Assembly: GCA_017882205.1 (NCBI GenBank)
Contig: JADGPY010000213.1
Location: forward strand, 1-8,119
Length of the DNA: 8,119 bases
Reading direction: 5' to 3'
Origin: Chitinophagaceae bacterium
GTDB taxonomy: Bacteria; Bacteroidota; Bacteroidia; Chitinophagales; Chitinophagaceae
Shown: piece after piece, positions 7,659 through 8,119 of the stretch
Layout: every line of letters starts with the position of its first letter
Position numbering within the stretch: the first letter of the stretch is position 1
Notes under the pieces: generated by a model
Seen by the model: only the letters and a program-made list of their open reading frames with translations
Database searches by the model: none
Told to the model about the DNA's origin: nothing
Program-made: the position numbers and the translations under genes

Positions 7659-8117
7659 TCAAGGCGTCGGTTTTGGAAAAGCCGAAACCTTTTCCAAAAC
7701 CTCGTCGCCCTGATCGCTGTCCCTAAATGCCTTTGCGATGGCCTGGGTATCCATGTACACCTGCACACGTGTAATCTTTAAATCCGCAAGGGTGAATGCA
7801 TATACCCATTCGGTCTTATATTGTTTACCGGTAGTTTTTACTTGAGCTTCATTGCAACCAAGGGCAGTTACCATATCACCATTTTCGCAAAATGTATTTG
7901 CCTGGAAAGAGATCATGTGCAAGTTCGTTGCGGTGATCCCTACCATCTTCGTAATCTCAGCGAGTCCCCTGAAAGTTCCTGAGTACGGAATTTCTGAATC
8001 CCCAGGCTCTATCCAAACTACATCAGGATTGAGAAGCGACATAAATCCTTGCATATTGGCTTCGGCATAATACTGGAACAGTTGCTTAACTATGGAAACA
8101 TTTTTCGAGTCTTCCAT
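7659..8117 (-). CDS. SnoaL/NTF2-like small protein
   Basis: The 152-residue protein has the pattern of the SnoaL-like / ketosteroid-isomerase-like (NTF2 cone) superfamily. An N-terminal helix region (VKQLFQYYAEANMQGFMSLL, ~10-29) leads to DVVWIEPG (32-39), IPYSGTFRG (43-51), a central sheet, and the strand pair EWVYAFTLADLKITRVQVYMDT (103-124). Members bind small hydrophobic ligands or act as isomerases, cyclases or hydrolases; the exact reaction cannot be assigned here. No signal peptide is seen, so it is probably cytosolic. The ATG at 8117-8115 is two bases from the window edge. The next upstream codon cannot be read, so a longer N-terminus is not excluded, although the length fits the family. 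The tail after ~residue 135 extends past the core domain and is encoded by a strong inverted repeat (7669-7701). The gene converges on the peroxidase operon with 30 bases between stops; its promoter is outside the window. Confidence 0.85.
   Translation of the reverse strand: MEDSKNVSIVKQLFQYYAEANMQGFMSLLNPDVVWIEPGDSEIPYSGTFRGLAEITKMVGITATNLHMISFQANTFCENGDMVTALGCNEAQVKTTGKQYKTEWVYAFTLADLKITRVQVYMDTQAIAKAFRDSDQGDEVLEKVSAFPKPTP
7669..7701. repeat. Perfect 13-bp inverted repeat with 7-base loop inside the SnoaL-like 3' coding end
   Basis: GGTTTTGGAAAAG at 7669-7681 and CTTTTCCAAAACC at 7689-7701 are exact reverse complements around the loop CCGAAAC. Further out, GGCG (7663-7666) and CGCC (7706-7709) could extend the stem across an uneven internal loop. 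It encodes part of the minus-strand C-terminal tail (VLEKVSAFPKP) and sits 40 bases after the peroxidase stop. It may end or stabilise the convergent transcripts; there is no U-tract on either strand, so it is not called an intrinsic terminator. Confidence 0.8.
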
Positions 8118-8119
8118 TA

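Noticed and set aside
7852..8070. Plus-strand ORF of 72 codons opposite the SnoaL-like gene
   Set aside because: It is antisense to a protein with a clear NTF2-like pattern and has no features of its own.

Overview
The window looks like chromosomal DNA from a Bacteroidetes bacterium, probably near the Chitinophagaceae. The evidence is AT-rich sequence, start codons without clear Shine-Dalgarno sites, a weak match to the Bacteroidetes promoter form (TTG then TAnnTTTG), and a very large kinase/AAA/GAF/cyclase protein of a type common in that group. This assignment is an inference from style, not from a marker gene.

Layout. Positions 1-4733 on the minus strand are one uninterrupted reading frame of 1577 codons that leaves the window before its stop. 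It encodes a signalling protein with a protein-kinase-like domain, an AAA/STAND-type ATPase, a long helical TPR-like region, a GAF sensor, a coiled linker and the first part of a class III nucleotide cyclase. Its kinase-like domain lacks the catalytic Asp. A 173-base divergent intergenic region (4734-4906) follows, holding a perfect 8-3-8 palindrome and one weak promoter candidate. On the plus strand come a 421-residue protein of unknown function, made of two copies of a ~135-residue unit around one hydrophobic segment (4907-6172), and, 19 bases later, a 478-residue DyP-type heme peroxidase (6192-7628). These two probably form an operon. Facing them on the minus strand is a 152-residue SnoaL/NTF2-like protein (7659-8117). 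The convergent 3' ends carry two inverted repeats, one of them a perfect 13-bp stem inside the SnoaL-like coding end.

How they may work together. The signalling protein would integrate a small-molecule signal (GAF) and ATPase state into cyclic nucleotide output. The peroxidase pair is divergent from it, so shared regulation through the intergenic palindrome is possible but unproven. The most novel element is the internally duplicated, probably membrane-associated protein coupled to the DyP peroxidase. Its repeats may have an alpha/beta (ferredoxin-like) fold, and a role as membrane dock or partner for the peroxidase is a testable guess. No RNA genes, CRISPR arrays, insertion sequences or phage genes were seen.
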